Assembly: GCF_002874775.1 (NCBI RefSeq)
Contig: NZ_CP020991.1
Coordinates: 1,950,014 to 2,014,013 of the forward strand
Reading direction: 5' to 3'
Length of the DNA: 64,000 nucleotides
From: Monoglobus pectinilyticus
GTDB taxonomy: Bacteria > Bacillota > Clostridia > Monoglobales > Monoglobaceae
In this document: piece after piece, positions 54,334-63,860 of the stretch
Layout: each line of letters opens with the position of its first letter
How positions within the stretch are numbered: the first letter of the stretch is position 1
Notes under the pieces: model-generated
What the model saw: only the letters and a program-made list of their open reading frames with translations
The model's database searches: none
What the model was told of the DNA's origin: nothing
Made by a program: the position numbers and the translations under genes

Positions 54334-54880
54334 ACTTAAAAATATTCTGACTAAGATTCTTGAGGTTATATGCGTCATAATGTTTGCGTTTATAACAATT
54401 GTAGGAACATATCAAATCGTAACAAGATATGTATTTAATGCACCCAGTACCGTTTCAGAAGAGCTTTTAACGTATTCATTTACCTGGCTGGCGCTGCTGG
54501 CCGCCGCTCTCGTATTCGCAAAAAGAGAACATATGAGAATGGGTTTTCTAGCTGATAAGTTTTCGGGAAACGCCCTAAGATGGATATATATTTTTTCAGA
54601 GCTTTTAGTTATATTGTTTGCGGCGCTTATCATGATTTACGGCGGAACAAGCATAACAAAGCTGACAATGACTCAGGTTACAGCCTCGCTTGGAATACCA
54701 ATGTCCATGATTTATGTTATAGTTCCGATATGCGGAATTTTTGTAATATTGTTTGGAGTAATAAATATATATGAACTTCTCCGCGCTAAGGAGGTTAAAC
54801 CTCTGAGTGCAAAAAAGGAGACAGTTATCAGCAATAAAAGCGCTGTCGTACAAAAAGCAATAGTAAAGGGGGATAAGTAA
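54326..54880 (+). CDS. dctQ: TRAP transporter small permease DctQ
   Basis: 184 residues from ATG 54326, with AGGAGG upstream inside dctP. Four transmembrane helices; the family motif is FVFNAPSTVSEELLTYSFTW-like (here VTRYVFNAPSTVSEELLTY), then FAKREHMRMGF. It pairs with DctM. The last 25 residues are a charged tail. Confidence 0.92.
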   Translation: MIKLKNILTKILEVICVIMFAFITIVGTYQIVTRYVFNAPSTVSEELLTYSFTWLALLAAALVFAKREHMRMGFLADKFSGNALRWIYIFSELLVILFAALIMIYGGTSITKLTMTQVTASLGIPMSMIYVIVPICGIFVILFGVINIYELLRAKEVKPLSAKKETVISNKSAVVQKAIVKGDK

Positions 54881-54882
54881 TT

Positions 54883-56190
54883 ATGTCAATAGCAGCAATT
54901 TCAGGTTTAATAGTGGGCGTAGTTTTAATTGTCCTGCTGCTTGCAGGAGTACCGATTTCAATCTCTATTGGTATTTCATCTATACTTGCTATCCTTCCGA
55001 TAATGGATTTCAACGCGGCAGTTTTGACAGGCGCGCAAAGATTGTTTTCGGGAATATCAGTATTTACCTTGATAGCGATACCGTTCTTTATTCTAGCGGG
55101 AAATATAATGAATAAGGGCGGAATTGCGACGAGACTGATAAATTTTGCATTACTGCTTACCGGCAGGGTTCCGGGAGCTCTGGCACATACAAACGCAGTA
55201 GCTAATATGATGTTTGGAGCGATTTCGGGTTCGGGCGTCGCTTCTGCTTCGGCAATGGGTTCAATTATAGGTCCTATTGAGGAAGAGGAAGGCTATGATG
55301 TTGAGTATTCGGCAACGGCAAATATTGCAACGGCGCCGACCGGACTGCTAATTCCTCCGAGTAACGTATTAATTACTTATTCCTTGGTAAGCGGAGGAAC
55401 TTCTGTTGCGGCCTTGTTTATGGGCGGATATATCCCGGGCATATTGTGGGGGCTTGCTTGTATGGTGGTGGCTTTCTTTATTGCCAGAAAAAAGGGATAT
55501 AGAAGCAATCGCCGCGTTAAAGCTAAAGACGCTGTGAAGATAGTTATGGACGCTATACCAAGTTTGCTTTTGATAGTTATCGTTATAGGCGGAATCATTG
55601 CCGGTATATTTACGGCTACCGAAGGTTCTGTAGTTGCGGTGGTGTATAGTTTGATTCTGTCGTTTTGTTACAGAACAATAAAGATAAAAGATTTATATAA
55701 AATATTTAAAGACAGTGCAGAGACAACCGGTATCATTGTTTTTCTGATAGGCGTTTCAAGTATAATGGCGTGGATTTTAGCGTTTACAGGTATTCCTGCG
55801 GCGATTTCAAACGCTTTGCTTGGAATAAGCAATAATAAAATTGTTATTTTGCTTATAATCAACGTTATACTTTTAGTTGTCGGAACATTTATGGATATTA
55901 CACCGGCAATATTGATATTTACGCCAATATTCCTACCGGTAGTTACCAGTGATTTGATAGGAATGACGGCAATACAGTTCGGAATTATGCTGGTATTTAA
56001 CTTATGTATAGGAACAATAACACCTCCTGTAGGTAACATTTTGTTTGTTGGAGTTAGGGTGGCAAAAACATCTATTGAGAGGGTTATAAAACCGCTCCTC
56101 CCATATTATGGGGTTATTATATTGGTACTTCTGCTTGTTACCTTTGTTCCGGCAATCTCAATGTTTTTACCGAGACTTATGGGATTTTAA
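54883..56190 (+). CDS. dctM: TRAP transporter large permease DctM
   Basis: 435 residues with about 12 membrane segments. Family motifs: FFILAGNIMNKGGIATRLINF, ISGSGVASASAMGSI, PPSNVLITYSL and GTITPPVGNILFVG. It carries the ion-driven translocation pathway. Start ATG with AAGGGGGAT upstream, two bases after the dctQ stop. Confidence 0.95.
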   Translation: MSIAAISGLIVGVVLIVLLLAGVPISISIGISSILAILPIMDFNAAVLTGAQRLFSGISVFTLIAIPFFILAGNIMNKGGIATRLINFALLLTGRVPGALAHTNAVANMMFGAISGSGVASASAMGSIIGPIEEEEGYDVEYSATANIATAPTGLLIPPSNVLITYSLVSGGTSVAALFMGGYIPGILWGLACMVVAFFIARKKGYRSNRRVKAKDAVKIVMDAIPSLLLIVIVIGGIIAGIFTATEGSVVAVVYSLILSFCYRTIKIKDLYKIFKDSAETTGIIVFLIGVSSIMAWILAFTGIPAAISNALLGISNNKIVILLIINVILLVVGTFMDITPAILIFTPIFLPVVTSDLIGMTAIQFGIMLVFNLCIGTITPPVGNILFVGVRVAKTSIERVIKPLLPYYGVIILVLLLVTFVPAISMFLPRLMGF

Positions 56191-56273
56191 ATTTATATAA
56201 ATTTAACTTTCGCATTGTTTGCCCCGTGCATTGCGAATAAAATAAATTGATGGGGCAGATAGGAGAATAAAAT

Positions 56274-57334
56274 ATGAAAATGACACTGAGATGGTTTGGC
56301 GAGGGCAATGACAGCGTTGAACTCTGGAAGATAAGACAGATTCCCGGAGTAACAGGGGTAATAACAACTTTATATAATATTCCTGTTGGGGAAGCCTGGA
56401 CGTATGAAGATATAATGGAAATGAAAAATAAAGTTGAAGCTTCGGGGTTAAAAGTAGAAGGAATAGAGAGCGTTAATATTCATGACTCAATAAAAATCGG
56501 TCTGCCGGACAGAGACAAATATATTGAGAACTATATAACAACGCTTGAGAATTTGGCAAAGGCTGATATAAAGCTGGTGTGCTACAATTTTATGCCTGTC
56601 TTTGACTGGACCCGTTCAGAGCTTGCAAAAAAGCGTGACGATGGTTCAACTGTACTTTCATATGACCAGGATAAAATAGATGAAATAAACCCGGACGAGA
56701 TGTTTAAGCAGATAGATTCTAACAGTCAGGGATTTGTAATGCCGGGCTGGGAGCCTGAGAGACTGGCACATGTAAAAGAGCTGTTTGAAGCTTATAAGGA
56801 TGTAGGAGAACAAAATCTGTTTGACAATCTTGTATATTTTCTAAAAAAATACAGCCGGTTTGCGAAAAACATGGTATAATGATGGCAATACATCCCGACG
56901 ACCCTGCATGGCCTGTGTTTAATCTTCCGAGGATAATAAATAATAAGGAAAATATTTTAAAACTTTTAAATGCGGTAGACAGTAAGTTTAACGGTTTAAC
57001 TTTATGTACAGGGTCTCTAGGTTCTAACCCTGATAATGATATATGTGACATTATCAAGGCGACAAAGGGCAGAGTGCATTTTGCTCATATAAGAAACCTG
57101 CGTCATCATTCTCCGGGGAAATTTGAGGAGGCGGCACATCTTTCGAGAGATGGTTCTATGGATATGTATAAAATAATGAAGACGCTATATGAAACCGGTT
57201 TTGACGGTCCTATACGCCCTGACCATGGAAGAATGATTTGGGGCGAGGTTGCGATGCCGGGATATGGTCTATACGACAGAGCTTTGGGAGCGACATACCT
57301 GAACGGACTTCTGGAAGCTATTGAAAAAGAGTAG
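56274..57334 (+). pseudogene. uxuA: Mannonate dehydratase, interrupted by a -1 frameshift
   Basis: The 5' part (56274-56879) gives MKMTLRWFGEGNDSVELWKI and continues to YFLKK, then a nonsense tail stopping at 56879. The 3' part continues in another frame: LKKIQPVCEKHGIMMAIHPDD, the expected UxuA sequence, through HFAHIRN, GPIRPDHGRM and ATYLNGLLEAIEKE. The switch lies at an A7 run (56843-56849, CTAAAAAAATAC); one more A restores a continuous frame of about 353 residues, the normal UxuA length. Both parts are otherwise well conserved, so this is a recent contraction, a sequencing error, or slippage at A AAA AAA. The enzyme dehydrates D-mannonate to 2-keto-3-deoxygluconate. Confidence 0.9.
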
Positions 57335-57345
57335 GGGGAAACACT

Positions 57346-58956
57346 ATGAAATTGTCAAGACGCTCAATTGTTCAGAATAAAAGTGAGTGGGAAAAGCTGG
57401 GTTATACTTTGCCTGAGTATAATATAGACGAAATGATTAAGAAAACTTCAGAAAATCCAATATGGGTTCATTTTGGAGCCGGAAATATTTTCAGAGCATT
57501 TCCGGCGGCGGTTTGCCAGAAACTTTTAAACAAGGGCATAATGGACAGAGGTATAATTGTAGCTGAAGGTTATGATTATGAGATTATAGATAAGAGTTTT
57601 AAAGATTTTGATAATCTGACTATTTCTGTAACGCTTAATACTGACGGTACTGTTTCAAAAGAAGTTATAGCCAGCGTAGCGGAGGCTTTAACTTTTGATT
57701 TTGATAACGAGACTGATACAGAGCGGCTTAAAGAAATCTTTTCTTCAAAGAGTTTGGAAATGGCGTCGTTCACTATAACAGAAAAGGGTTATAATTTAAA
57801 AGACACTAAGGGCGAATTTTATGACGGAGTAAAAGCCGATTTCGAAAAAGGACCTGAAAACGCTAAGACGTATATGGGCCGCCTGGCCGCACTTCTTTAT
57901 CATAGATATAAGAATGGTGCAAGACCGATAACCCTGGTGAGTATGGATAACTGTTCCCATAATGGAATAAAACTTAAAGAAGCAGTTTATGAGTTTGCTA
58001 AGAGTTGGGTTAACAATCTTTTAGCAGACGGCGAATTTTTGCCGTATATACAATATAGTGTTTCATATCCATGCAGCATGATAGATAAAATAACGCCAAG
58101 ACCGTCTGATGAGGTTTTAAAGATTTTAGAAGCTGACGGAATAGAAAATGCTGCGCCTGTTGAAACAAAAAAGCATACTTTTGTCGCTCCGTTTGTAAAT
58201 GCTGAGAAGTATCAGTATTTGGTTATTGAAGACAGCTTTGCAGGGGGAAAACCTCCTCTTAATGAAGGCGGAATAATTTATACAAGCGCTGAGACAGTTG
58301 ATAAAGCTGAAAAAATGAAAGTTTGCACATGTCTTAATCCTCTTCATACTTGTCTTGCAATATACGGCTGTCTTTTAGGTTATAATAAAATTAGTGACGA
58401 GATGAAAGACGATAATCTTGTTAAACTGATAAAAAAGATAGGATATGATGAAGGACTGCCGGTAGTAGTTGACCCGGGTATAATTTCACCTAAAGAGTTT
58501 ATTGACGAGACAATAAATGAAAGGCTTCCGAACCCCTTTATTCCTGACGCACCGCAAAGAATAGCCTGCGATACTTCACAAAAATTGCCGATAAGATTCG
58601 GGGAAACTATAAAGGCGTATGAAAAGCTTGATAAAATAAAAGAGCTTAAATTTATCCCACTGGTATTGGCCGGATGGTGCAGATATTTAATGGGTATAGA
58701 CGACAGCGGCAATGTTTTTGAGCCAAGCCCGGACCCTATGCTTGATTATGCCGGAGGAATTGTGAAAGACATTGAGTTTGGCTGTACTGACTTAGACAGT
58801 ATTCATAATAAAATAGAAAAGCTTTTAAAAGATAAAAAGATTTTCGGAGTAGATTTATATGAGGTGGGATTAGGTCAGCTGGTAGAAAAGTATTTTTCGG
58901 AATTAAACGCCGGGCCCGGTGCTGTAAAAAATACTCTGATTAAATATTTAGGATAA
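57346..58956 (+). CDS. uxuB: D-mannonate oxidoreductase/fructuronate reductase (mannitol dehydrogenase family)
   Basis: 536 residues. N-terminal NAD-binding segment VHFGAGNIFRAFPAAVCQKL; catalytic region SMDNCSHNGIKLKEAV, SYPCSMIDKITPRPSDE and CTCLNPLHTCLAIYG, matching the polyol-specific long-chain dehydrogenase pattern. It reduces D-fructuronate to D-mannonate, the step before UxuA. It starts 11 bases after uxuA and is followed by a terminator. Confidence 0.93.
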   Translation: MKLSRRSIVQNKSEWEKLGYTLPEYNIDEMIKKTSENPIWVHFGAGNIFRAFPAAVCQKLLNKGIMDRGIIVAEGYDYEIIDKSFKDFDNLTISVTLNTDGTVSKEVIASVAEALTFDFDNETDTERLKEIFSSKSLEMASFTITEKGYNLKDTKGEFYDGVKADFEKGPENAKTYMGRLAALLYHRYKNGARPITLVSMDNCSHNGIKLKEAVYEFAKSWVNNLLADGEFLPYIQYSVSYPCSMIDKITPRPSDEVLKILEADGIENAAPVETKKHTFVAPFVNAEKYQYLVIEDSFAGGKPPLNEGGIIYTSAETVDKAEKMKVCTCLNPLHTCLAIYGCLLGYNKISDEMKDDNLVKLIKKIGYDEGLPVVVDPGIISPKEFIDETINERLPNPFIPDAPQRIACDTSQKLPIRFGETIKAYEKLDKIKELKFIPLVLAGWCRYLMGIDDSGNVFEPSPDPMLDYAGGIVKDIEFGCTDLDSIHNKIEKLLKDKKIFGVDLYEVGLGQLVEKYFSELNAGPGAVKNTLIKYLG

Positions 58957-58960
58957 GATT

Positions 58961-58985
58961 AAGCCGGAAGTTTTTCTTCCGGCTT
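58961..58985 (+). terminator. Terminator of the hexuronate operon
   Basis: AAGCCGGAAG / CTTCCGGCTT 10-bp stem with a TTTTT loop; only a short T-containing tail follows. Confidence 0.8.
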
Positions 58986-59023
58986 ATATATATGTAATTA
59001 TCCTATTAAAAAGTTTTCATTTA

Positions 59024-59052
59024 TTGACATAAAAATTTTTATGTGTTAGAAT
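59024..59052 (+). promoter_or_regulatory. Promoter of the GntR regulator with overlapping palindrome
   Basis: TTGACA, 17-nt spacer, TAGAAT. A perfect 18-bp palindrome ACATAAAAATTTTTATGT (59027-59044) covers the -35 end and spacer and could be an operator for autoregulation. Confidence 0.7.
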
Positions 59053-59102
59053 TGCTATGGAAATTTATTAATAAATAGGCGTTTTGTCTGGAGGTATCAC
59101 TA

Positions 59103-59786
59103 ATGACTGTCACGCCAAAGAAAAATGAAAAAGAAACAAACAGAGAATACGCATTGCGTGTTCTCGAGGAAAATATAATCTCTTTGGAACTTGCACCGGG
59201 GGATAAAATTAGTGAGACTGAAATAGCCAAGGAACTGAATTTAAGCCGTACTCCAATCAGGGAAGCTTTTATAGAATTGGAAGGGGTTAATATTTTAGAA
59301 ATAAGACCTCAGATAGGGACGTTTATTTCTCTTATTGACCTTGATTTGGTTGAGGAGGCTCGGTTTCTTAGATTAATACTGGAAAAAGAAATTTCGAGAA
59401 TATTGTGTGAAATCGAAGATTCTTTTATGTTGATGCCAATGGAGGAACAGCTTTTTAAACAGAGGCTTTGTTTGGAGCACAATAAAAGACGTGAGTTTTA
59501 TGGTCTTGATAATGAGTTTCACAAAACGCTTGCGGCTATAGCAAATAGGAGCAGAAGTTATGAGCTGATACATAATATTCAAATACATTTTGACAGGATT
59601 AGAAAATTGAATTTAAAACGTGAGAGATGTCAGGGAATTTATCAGCAGCATAAAAGTATCGCAGATGCAATAAAAGAGCACGACGCTGAAAAAGCGGCAA
59701 ATATAATAACAAATCATTTGTCGAATTATGAAACCGATCTTGAAAAACTTAAAAAGATTCATCCTGAGTATATAAAAGAAGATTAG
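59103..59786 (+). CDS. GntR-family transcriptional regulator (FadR subfamily, FCD domain)
   Basis: 227 residues; GGAGGT precedes the ATG. Winged helix about 10-75 with ISETEIAKELNLSRTPIREAF and IRPQIGTFIS; C-terminal FCD helical ligand domain (about 85-215) with DNEFHKTLAAIANR and HKSIADAIKEHDAEKAANIITNHL, whose Asp/His residues bind a metal and a carboxylate effector in the family. Adjacent to the uronate operon, so it is likely its repressor responding to a uronate or derivative. Confidence 0.92.
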   Translation: MTVTPKKNEKETNREYALRVLEENIISLELAPGDKISETEIAKELNLSRTPIREAFIELEGVNILEIRPQIGTFISLIDLDLVEEARFLRLILEKEISRILCEIEDSFMLMPMEEQLFKQRLCLEHNKRREFYGLDNEFHKTLAAIANRSRSYELIHNIQIHFDRIRKLNLKRERCQGIYQQHKSIADAIKEHDAEKAANIITNHLSNYETDLEKLKKIHPEYIKED

Positions 59787-59835
59787 TAATATAAATAGAT
59801 ATATTAATTTGTATTAGTTTTGAAAAAACAGAATT

Positions 59836-59882
59836 TATGATATGCACCCCAAAAGTCAGATACTTTTGGGGTGCATATCATA
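59836..59882. repeat. Perfect IS150-end-like palindrome (copy D)
   Basis: The arms TGATATGCACCCCAAAAGT (59838-59856) and its exact complement (59862-59880) plus two flanking pairs give a 21-bp perfect stem around a CAGAT loop. There is no T run, so it is not an ordinary terminator. It is the most intact of four related copies and looks like two IS150-group terminal repeats joined with the interior deleted. Confidence 0.85.
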
Positions 59883-60322
59883 TTGCAGGATTATTATGAT
59901 AATATAATTTCTAGACTTATTTATAAACTAACGTATTAAACGTTTTTAATAGGACACGTCAAATTTATAAGAGATGTATGAATATCATCATACCAATAGT
60001 ATATTTAAAATAGAGTAATCTTTTATAATGTTAGTTTGGAACAAAATATTTGTAATTAATAGTTTCATTATTTGTGAGGTATATGATTATTTTGATGACA
60101 AAACTACGTTTTATAAAAAACGTGTTTCATTGTTAATAGTAAGTTTACAGAATCGTAGAGTAATTTTTAATAGTATTTTAAATAAAACTTTTGACAATCT
60201 GATTCATAATAAAAATATTCCAATTAATTATAAATTATTATTGCAAATGAATTTTATTTGTTATATAATATTCAGGAAGTATAGATATAAAGTAAATTAA
60301 GTAAATACTGGAGGTCTTTAAA
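59883..60322. other. AT-rich gap before argG
   Basis: Apart from the possible ArgR site at 59976 no clear gene is seen. A 90-codon frame at 60028-60300 lacks a ribosome site and its composition is that of noncoding DNA. Confidence 0.5.
59976..59993. promoter_or_regulatory. Possible ArgR (ARG box) operator
   Basis: GTATGAATATCATCATAC is an 18-bp imperfect palindrome (GTATGA/TCATAC arms) close to the TATGAATAWWWATTCAT style of ARG boxes, upstream of argG-argH. No argR is visible in the window. Confidence 0.35.
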
Positions 60323-61537
60323 ATGGCAAAAGAAAAAGTGGTTCTGGCGTATTCCGGCGGACTTGACACTTCTATCATTATTCCGTGGCTTAAAGAGAAT
60401 TATGATTATGATGTTATAGCCGTATGCGGTGATGTTGGTCAGGGGAAGGAAACTGACGGTCTTGAGGAAAGAGCAAAAAAAGCGGGCGCTTCAAAGCTCT
60501 ATATCGAGGATTTGCGCGATGAGTACGTTTCAGATTTTATTTTTCCGACTTTGAAAGCCGGTGCAATATACGAGGGTAAGTACCTTTTGGGTACGTCTCA
60601 CGCACGTCCGATTATTGCCAGAAGACTGGTTGAAATAGCGAAAGAAGAAGGCGCCGTTGCTATTTGTCACGGTGCAACCGGCAAGGGTAATGACCAGGTT
60701 CGTTTTGAGCTGACAATAAAAGCTTTGGCTCCTGAGCTTAAAATTATTGCTCCTTGGAGAATATGGGATATTAAGTCTCGTGAAGACGCTGTGGATTATG
60801 CTGAAGCGCATAATATAGATGTTCCTGTTACAAAGAAAGATTTATATTCAAGAGACAGAAATATTTGGCACATCAGCCATGAGGGTATGGATCTTGAGGA
60901 TCCCGCAAACGAGCCTCAGCTTGACAGTCTTTTAAAACTGGGCGTATCGCCTGAAAAAGCTCCTGATAAGCCAACCTACGTAACTATAGGATTTGAACAG
61001 GGCGTTCCTGTTTCTGTTGACGGTAAAAAGATGGATCCCCGCCCATTGGTTGAAAAACTTAATGAACTTGGCGGAAAAAATGGTATAGGTATTGCGGATA
61101 TTGTTGAAGACAGACTTGTCGGAATGAAATCCAGAGGAGTATACGAGACTCCGGGCGGAACAATTCTTTATGCCGCTATTCAGGAATTGGAATTTTTGTG
61201 TTTGGACAGGGATACTCAGGCATTTAAACGTCAGGCTGCAATTAAATTTGCAGAGCTGGTATATGACGGAAAATGGTATACACCTTTGAGAGAAGCTCTC
61301 TCAGCTATGGTTGATTCAATGGAAGAAACCGTTACCGGTGAAGTTAAATTGAAACTATATAAGGGCTGTGTTACGCCTGCCGGAACCAAATCTCCATATT
61401 CACTGTATAATGAGGATATTGCAAGTTTCGGAGATAGTCATGAGCTTTACAGCCATAAGGACAGCGAAGGATTTATAAATCTCTTTGGACTGCCGCTAAA
61501 GGTCAGAGCTATGATGAATAAGAAATTTAAGAAATAA
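60323..61537 (+). CDS. argG: Argininosuccinate synthase
   Basis: 404 residues; TGGAGGT precedes the ATG. PP-loop [17 protein letters not shown], then [31 protein letters not shown] and [13 protein letters not shown]. Joins citrulline and aspartate using ATP. Starts the argG-argH-transaldolase gene series. Confidence 0.97.
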   Translation: MAKEKVVLAYSGGLDTSIIIPWLKENYDYDVIAVCGDVGQGKETDGLEERAKKAGASKLYIEDLRDEYVSDFIFPTLKAGAIYEGKYLLGTSHARPIIARRLVEIAKEEGAVAICHGATGKGNDQVRFELTIKALAPELKIIAPWRIWDIKSREDAVDYAEAHNIDVPVTKKDLYSRDRNIWHISHEGMDLEDPANEPQLDSLLKLGVSPEKAPDKPTYVTIGFEQGVPVSVDGKKMDPRPLVEKLNELGGKNGIGIADIVEDRLVGMKSRGVYETPGGTILYAAIQELEFLCLDRDTQAFKRQAAIKFAELVYDGKWYTPLREALSAMVDSMEETVTGEVKLKLYKGCVTPAGTKSPYSLYNEDIASFGDSHELYSHKDSEGFINLFGLPLKVRAMMNKKFKK

Positions 61538-61584
61538 GGTTAAAATAATTTGATTACTATAAACTGAAGTACAGGAGAAAGATT

Positions 61585-62952
61585 ATGGCAAAATTATGGG
61601 GCGGACGTTTTTCAAAATCTACAGACACATTGGTTGACGATTTTAATTCATCAATACGTTTTGACGCCAGAATGTATGCTCAGGATATTAAAGGGAGTCA
61701 GGCTCATGCAGAAATGCTGGGTCGCCAAGGCATAATTCCCGAGGCTGACGCCGAGTTGATTGTTAAGACGCTTGATGAGATAAAAGCGGATATTGAAAAT
61801 AATAAGGTAGAGTTTGAAATAGATGCCGAAGATATACATATGAATATTGAAACGATCTTGATTTCCAGAATAGGCGATGTGGGAAAACGTCTTCATACCG
61901 GAAGAAGCAGAAATGATCAGGTCGCATTGGATATACGTATGTATTTGCGTGATGAAATTGATGAAATACTTAGTGATATAGAAGACTTGAAGTCGGTTAT
62001 ACTTAATATTTCAGAGAAGCACCTTGAAACAGTAATGCCGGGTTACACCCATCTGCAAAAGGCTCAGCCTATAACATTTGCTCATCATCTTATGGCTTAT
62101 TATGAAATGCTGAGAAGAGACAGCGAGCGTTTAACAGACTGCAGAAAGAGGTTAAACGTTATGCCTTTGGGAAGCGGTGCTTTAGCCGGAACAACATATG
62201 ACCTGGACAGGGATTTTGTAGCAGAGAAGTTGGGATTTGATTCAGTTACACAAAACAGCTTAGACGGAGTGTCGGATAGGGATTTTGTGTTAGAGTTAGC
62301 TTTTGATTTGTCGACCGTTATGATGCATCTCAGCAGATTGTCTGAAGAGATTATTCTATGGAGTTCGCACGAATTTAAATTTATTGAATTGGATGATGCT
62401 TACAGCACAGGCTCCAGTATTATGCCTCAGAAGAAAAATCCTGATGTGGCTGAACTTGTGAGAGGAAAAACCGGCAGAGTATATGGCGACTTGATTGGAT
62501 TATTTACTGTCATGAAAGGCATACCTCTTGCGTATAATAAGGACATGCAGGAAGATAAAGAACAGATTTTTGACGCGGTTGACACAATAAAAATGTGCTT
62601 GCCGGTATTTTCAAAAATGCTTGCAACTATGACTGTTAATAAAGATGCTATGCTGACCGGTGCAAAAGGCGGATTCACAAATGCGACTGATGTTGCTGAT
62701 TATTTGGTTAAGCATGGTCTGCCGTTTAGGGATGCGCATGCTGTTGTTGGCAGAATGGTGGCTTATTGCATTGAAAAGGATAAAGTTATAGACTCGCTTA
62801 CCATAGAAGAGTTTAAAAGTTTTTCAGCTTTGTTTGATGATGATATATATGAAGAAATATCCCTAACAGCCTGTGTGAATCAGAGAAAACTGACGGGCGG
62901 GCCCGCTGTTGAAACTGTGAGAGCGGTTATAGAAAAATATAAAAATAATTAA
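61585..62952 (+). CDS. argH: Argininosuccinate lyase
   Basis: 455 residues; AGGAGA precedes the [13 protein letters not shown] start, [13 protein letters not shown], and the superfamily signature [20 protein letters not shown]. Splits argininosuccinate to arginine and fumarate. Arginine made here could feed SpeA in the polyamine operon. Confidence 0.97.
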   Translation: MAKLWGGRFSKSTDTLVDDFNSSIRFDARMYAQDIKGSQAHAEMLGRQGIIPEADAELIVKTLDEIKADIENNKVEFEIDAEDIHMNIETILISRIGDVGKRLHTGRSRNDQVALDIRMYLRDEIDEILSDIEDLKSVILNISEKHLETVMPGYTHLQKAQPITFAHHLMAYYEMLRRDSERLTDCRKRLNVMPLGSGALAGTTYDLDRDFVAEKLGFDSVTQNSLDGVSDRDFVLELAFDLSTVMMHLSRLSEEIILWSSHEFKFIELDDAYSTGSSIMPQKKNPDVAELVRGKTGRVYGDLIGLFTVMKGIPLAYNKDMQEDKEQIFDAVDTIKMCLPVFSKMLATMTVNKDAMLTGAKGGFTNATDVADYLVKHGLPFRDAHAVVGRMVAYCIEKDKVIDSLTIEEFKSFSALFDDDIYEEISLTACVNQRKLTGGPAVETVRAVIEKYKNN

Positions 62953-62987
62953 AATATAGCAGTTAACTGCAGGAAGAGGAGAAAACA

Positions 62988-63641
62988 ATGAAAATTTTCG
63001 TTGATACAGCCAATGTTGATTACATAAGAGAAGTAAATGATATGGGCGTAATTTGTGGTGTTACTACAAATCCGTCTCTTATAGCAAAAGAAGGGAAAAA
63101 TTTTATTGATGTTGTAAAAGAGATTACAACCATAGTTGACGGTCCTATAAGCGCTGAGGTTATAAGCCTTGATACAGAAGGAATGGTCAAAGAAGCTGAA
63201 GAGCTCGTTAAGACAATTAACAATAAAAATTTAGTTATAAAAATTCCTATGACTCCGGCAGGTTTGGGCGCGGTTAAACAACTTACTGCAAAGGGAATAA
63301 AGACAAATGTAACTTTAATTTTCTCGGCTGCACAGGCTCTTCTTGCAGCAAGAGCGGGAGCCACATATGTTAGTCCGTTCCTCGGCAGACTTGATGATGT
63401 GGGACAGACAGGAATGACTTTGATTGAGGAAATTGTTGAAATATTTGATATCCATGCAATTGATACAGAGATTATTGCCGCAAGCATCAGAACACCTATT
63501 CATGCAATTGAAGCGGCAAGATGCGGAGCGCACATTGCTACAATACCGTATCCGGTAATAATGCAGATGACTAAACATCCTTTGACAGATATAGGAATAG
63601 ACAGATTCTTAAAAGACTGGGAGACAGTTCCTAAAGATTAA
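62988..63641 (+). CDS. Transaldolase/fructose-6-phosphate aldolase family
   Basis: 217 residues; AGGAGA precedes the ATG. Short transaldolase (TalC/FsaA type): [32 protein letters not shown], Schiff-base Lys85 in [34 protein letters not shown]. It is likely a transaldolase of the pentose phosphate pathway; in this short subfamily aldolase activity cannot be excluded by sequence. It follows argH by 35 bases and has its own terminator. Confidence 0.92.
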   Translation: MKIFVDTANVDYIREVNDMGVICGVTTNPSLIAKEGKNFIDVVKEITTIVDGPISAEVISLDTEGMVKEAEELVKTINNKNLVIKIPMTPAGLGAVKQLTAKGIKTNVTLIFSAAQALLAARAGATYVSPFLGRLDDVGQTGMTLIEEIVEIFDIHAIDTEIIAASIRTPIHAIEAARCGAHIATIPYPVIMQMTKHPLTDIGIDRFLKDWETVPKD

Positions 63642-63661
63642 TAATATTTAAAGGTGTTTAT

Positions 63662-63698
63662 CAAAACGGCGCTTTCATTTAATGGAAGCGCTGTTTTG
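63662..63698 (+). terminator. Terminator after the transaldolase gene
   Basis: CAAAACGGCGCTTTCATT pairs with AATGGAAGCGCTGTTTTG (two G-T pairs); the T run forms part of the 3' arm. Confidence 0.75.
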
Positions 63699-63830
63699 TG
63701 TTAAATAGGTGTAAAAGTGAAATGACATAAAACGTCATATATAATCAAAATGGGAATAAATATGCAAAATATCCAAAGAAGTGATAAATAATAGGTTAAG
63801 TATTTGTAAAAAGTTAAGGGTAAAAAAGGA

Positions 63831-63860
63831 TTGACAAGAAGGGTAAGAATATGATAAGAT
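63831..63860 (+). promoter_or_regulatory. Strong promoter and structured leader at the right edge (possible stable-RNA operon)
   Basis: TTGACA, 18-nt spacer, TAAGAT. The following 140 bases lack a ribosome site or start codon, are purine-rich and can form AGCTTT/AAAGCT and CCGG/CCGG hairpins. This layout resembles leaders of rRNA operons in Clostridia, but the gene itself lies beyond the window. Confidence 0.45.

Noticed and set aside
56843-56849. Programmed -1 frameshift in uxuA as the default explanation
   Set aside because: The slippery run is present, but no downstream pseudoknot or hairpin at the usual distance was seen, and UxuA is not known to use frameshifting; a mutation or read error is simpler.
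60028-60300. 90-codon reading frame before argG
   Set aside because: No ribosome binding site, AT-driven composition (Ile, Asn, Phe, Lys), and no recognisable family; probably a chance frame in the leader.
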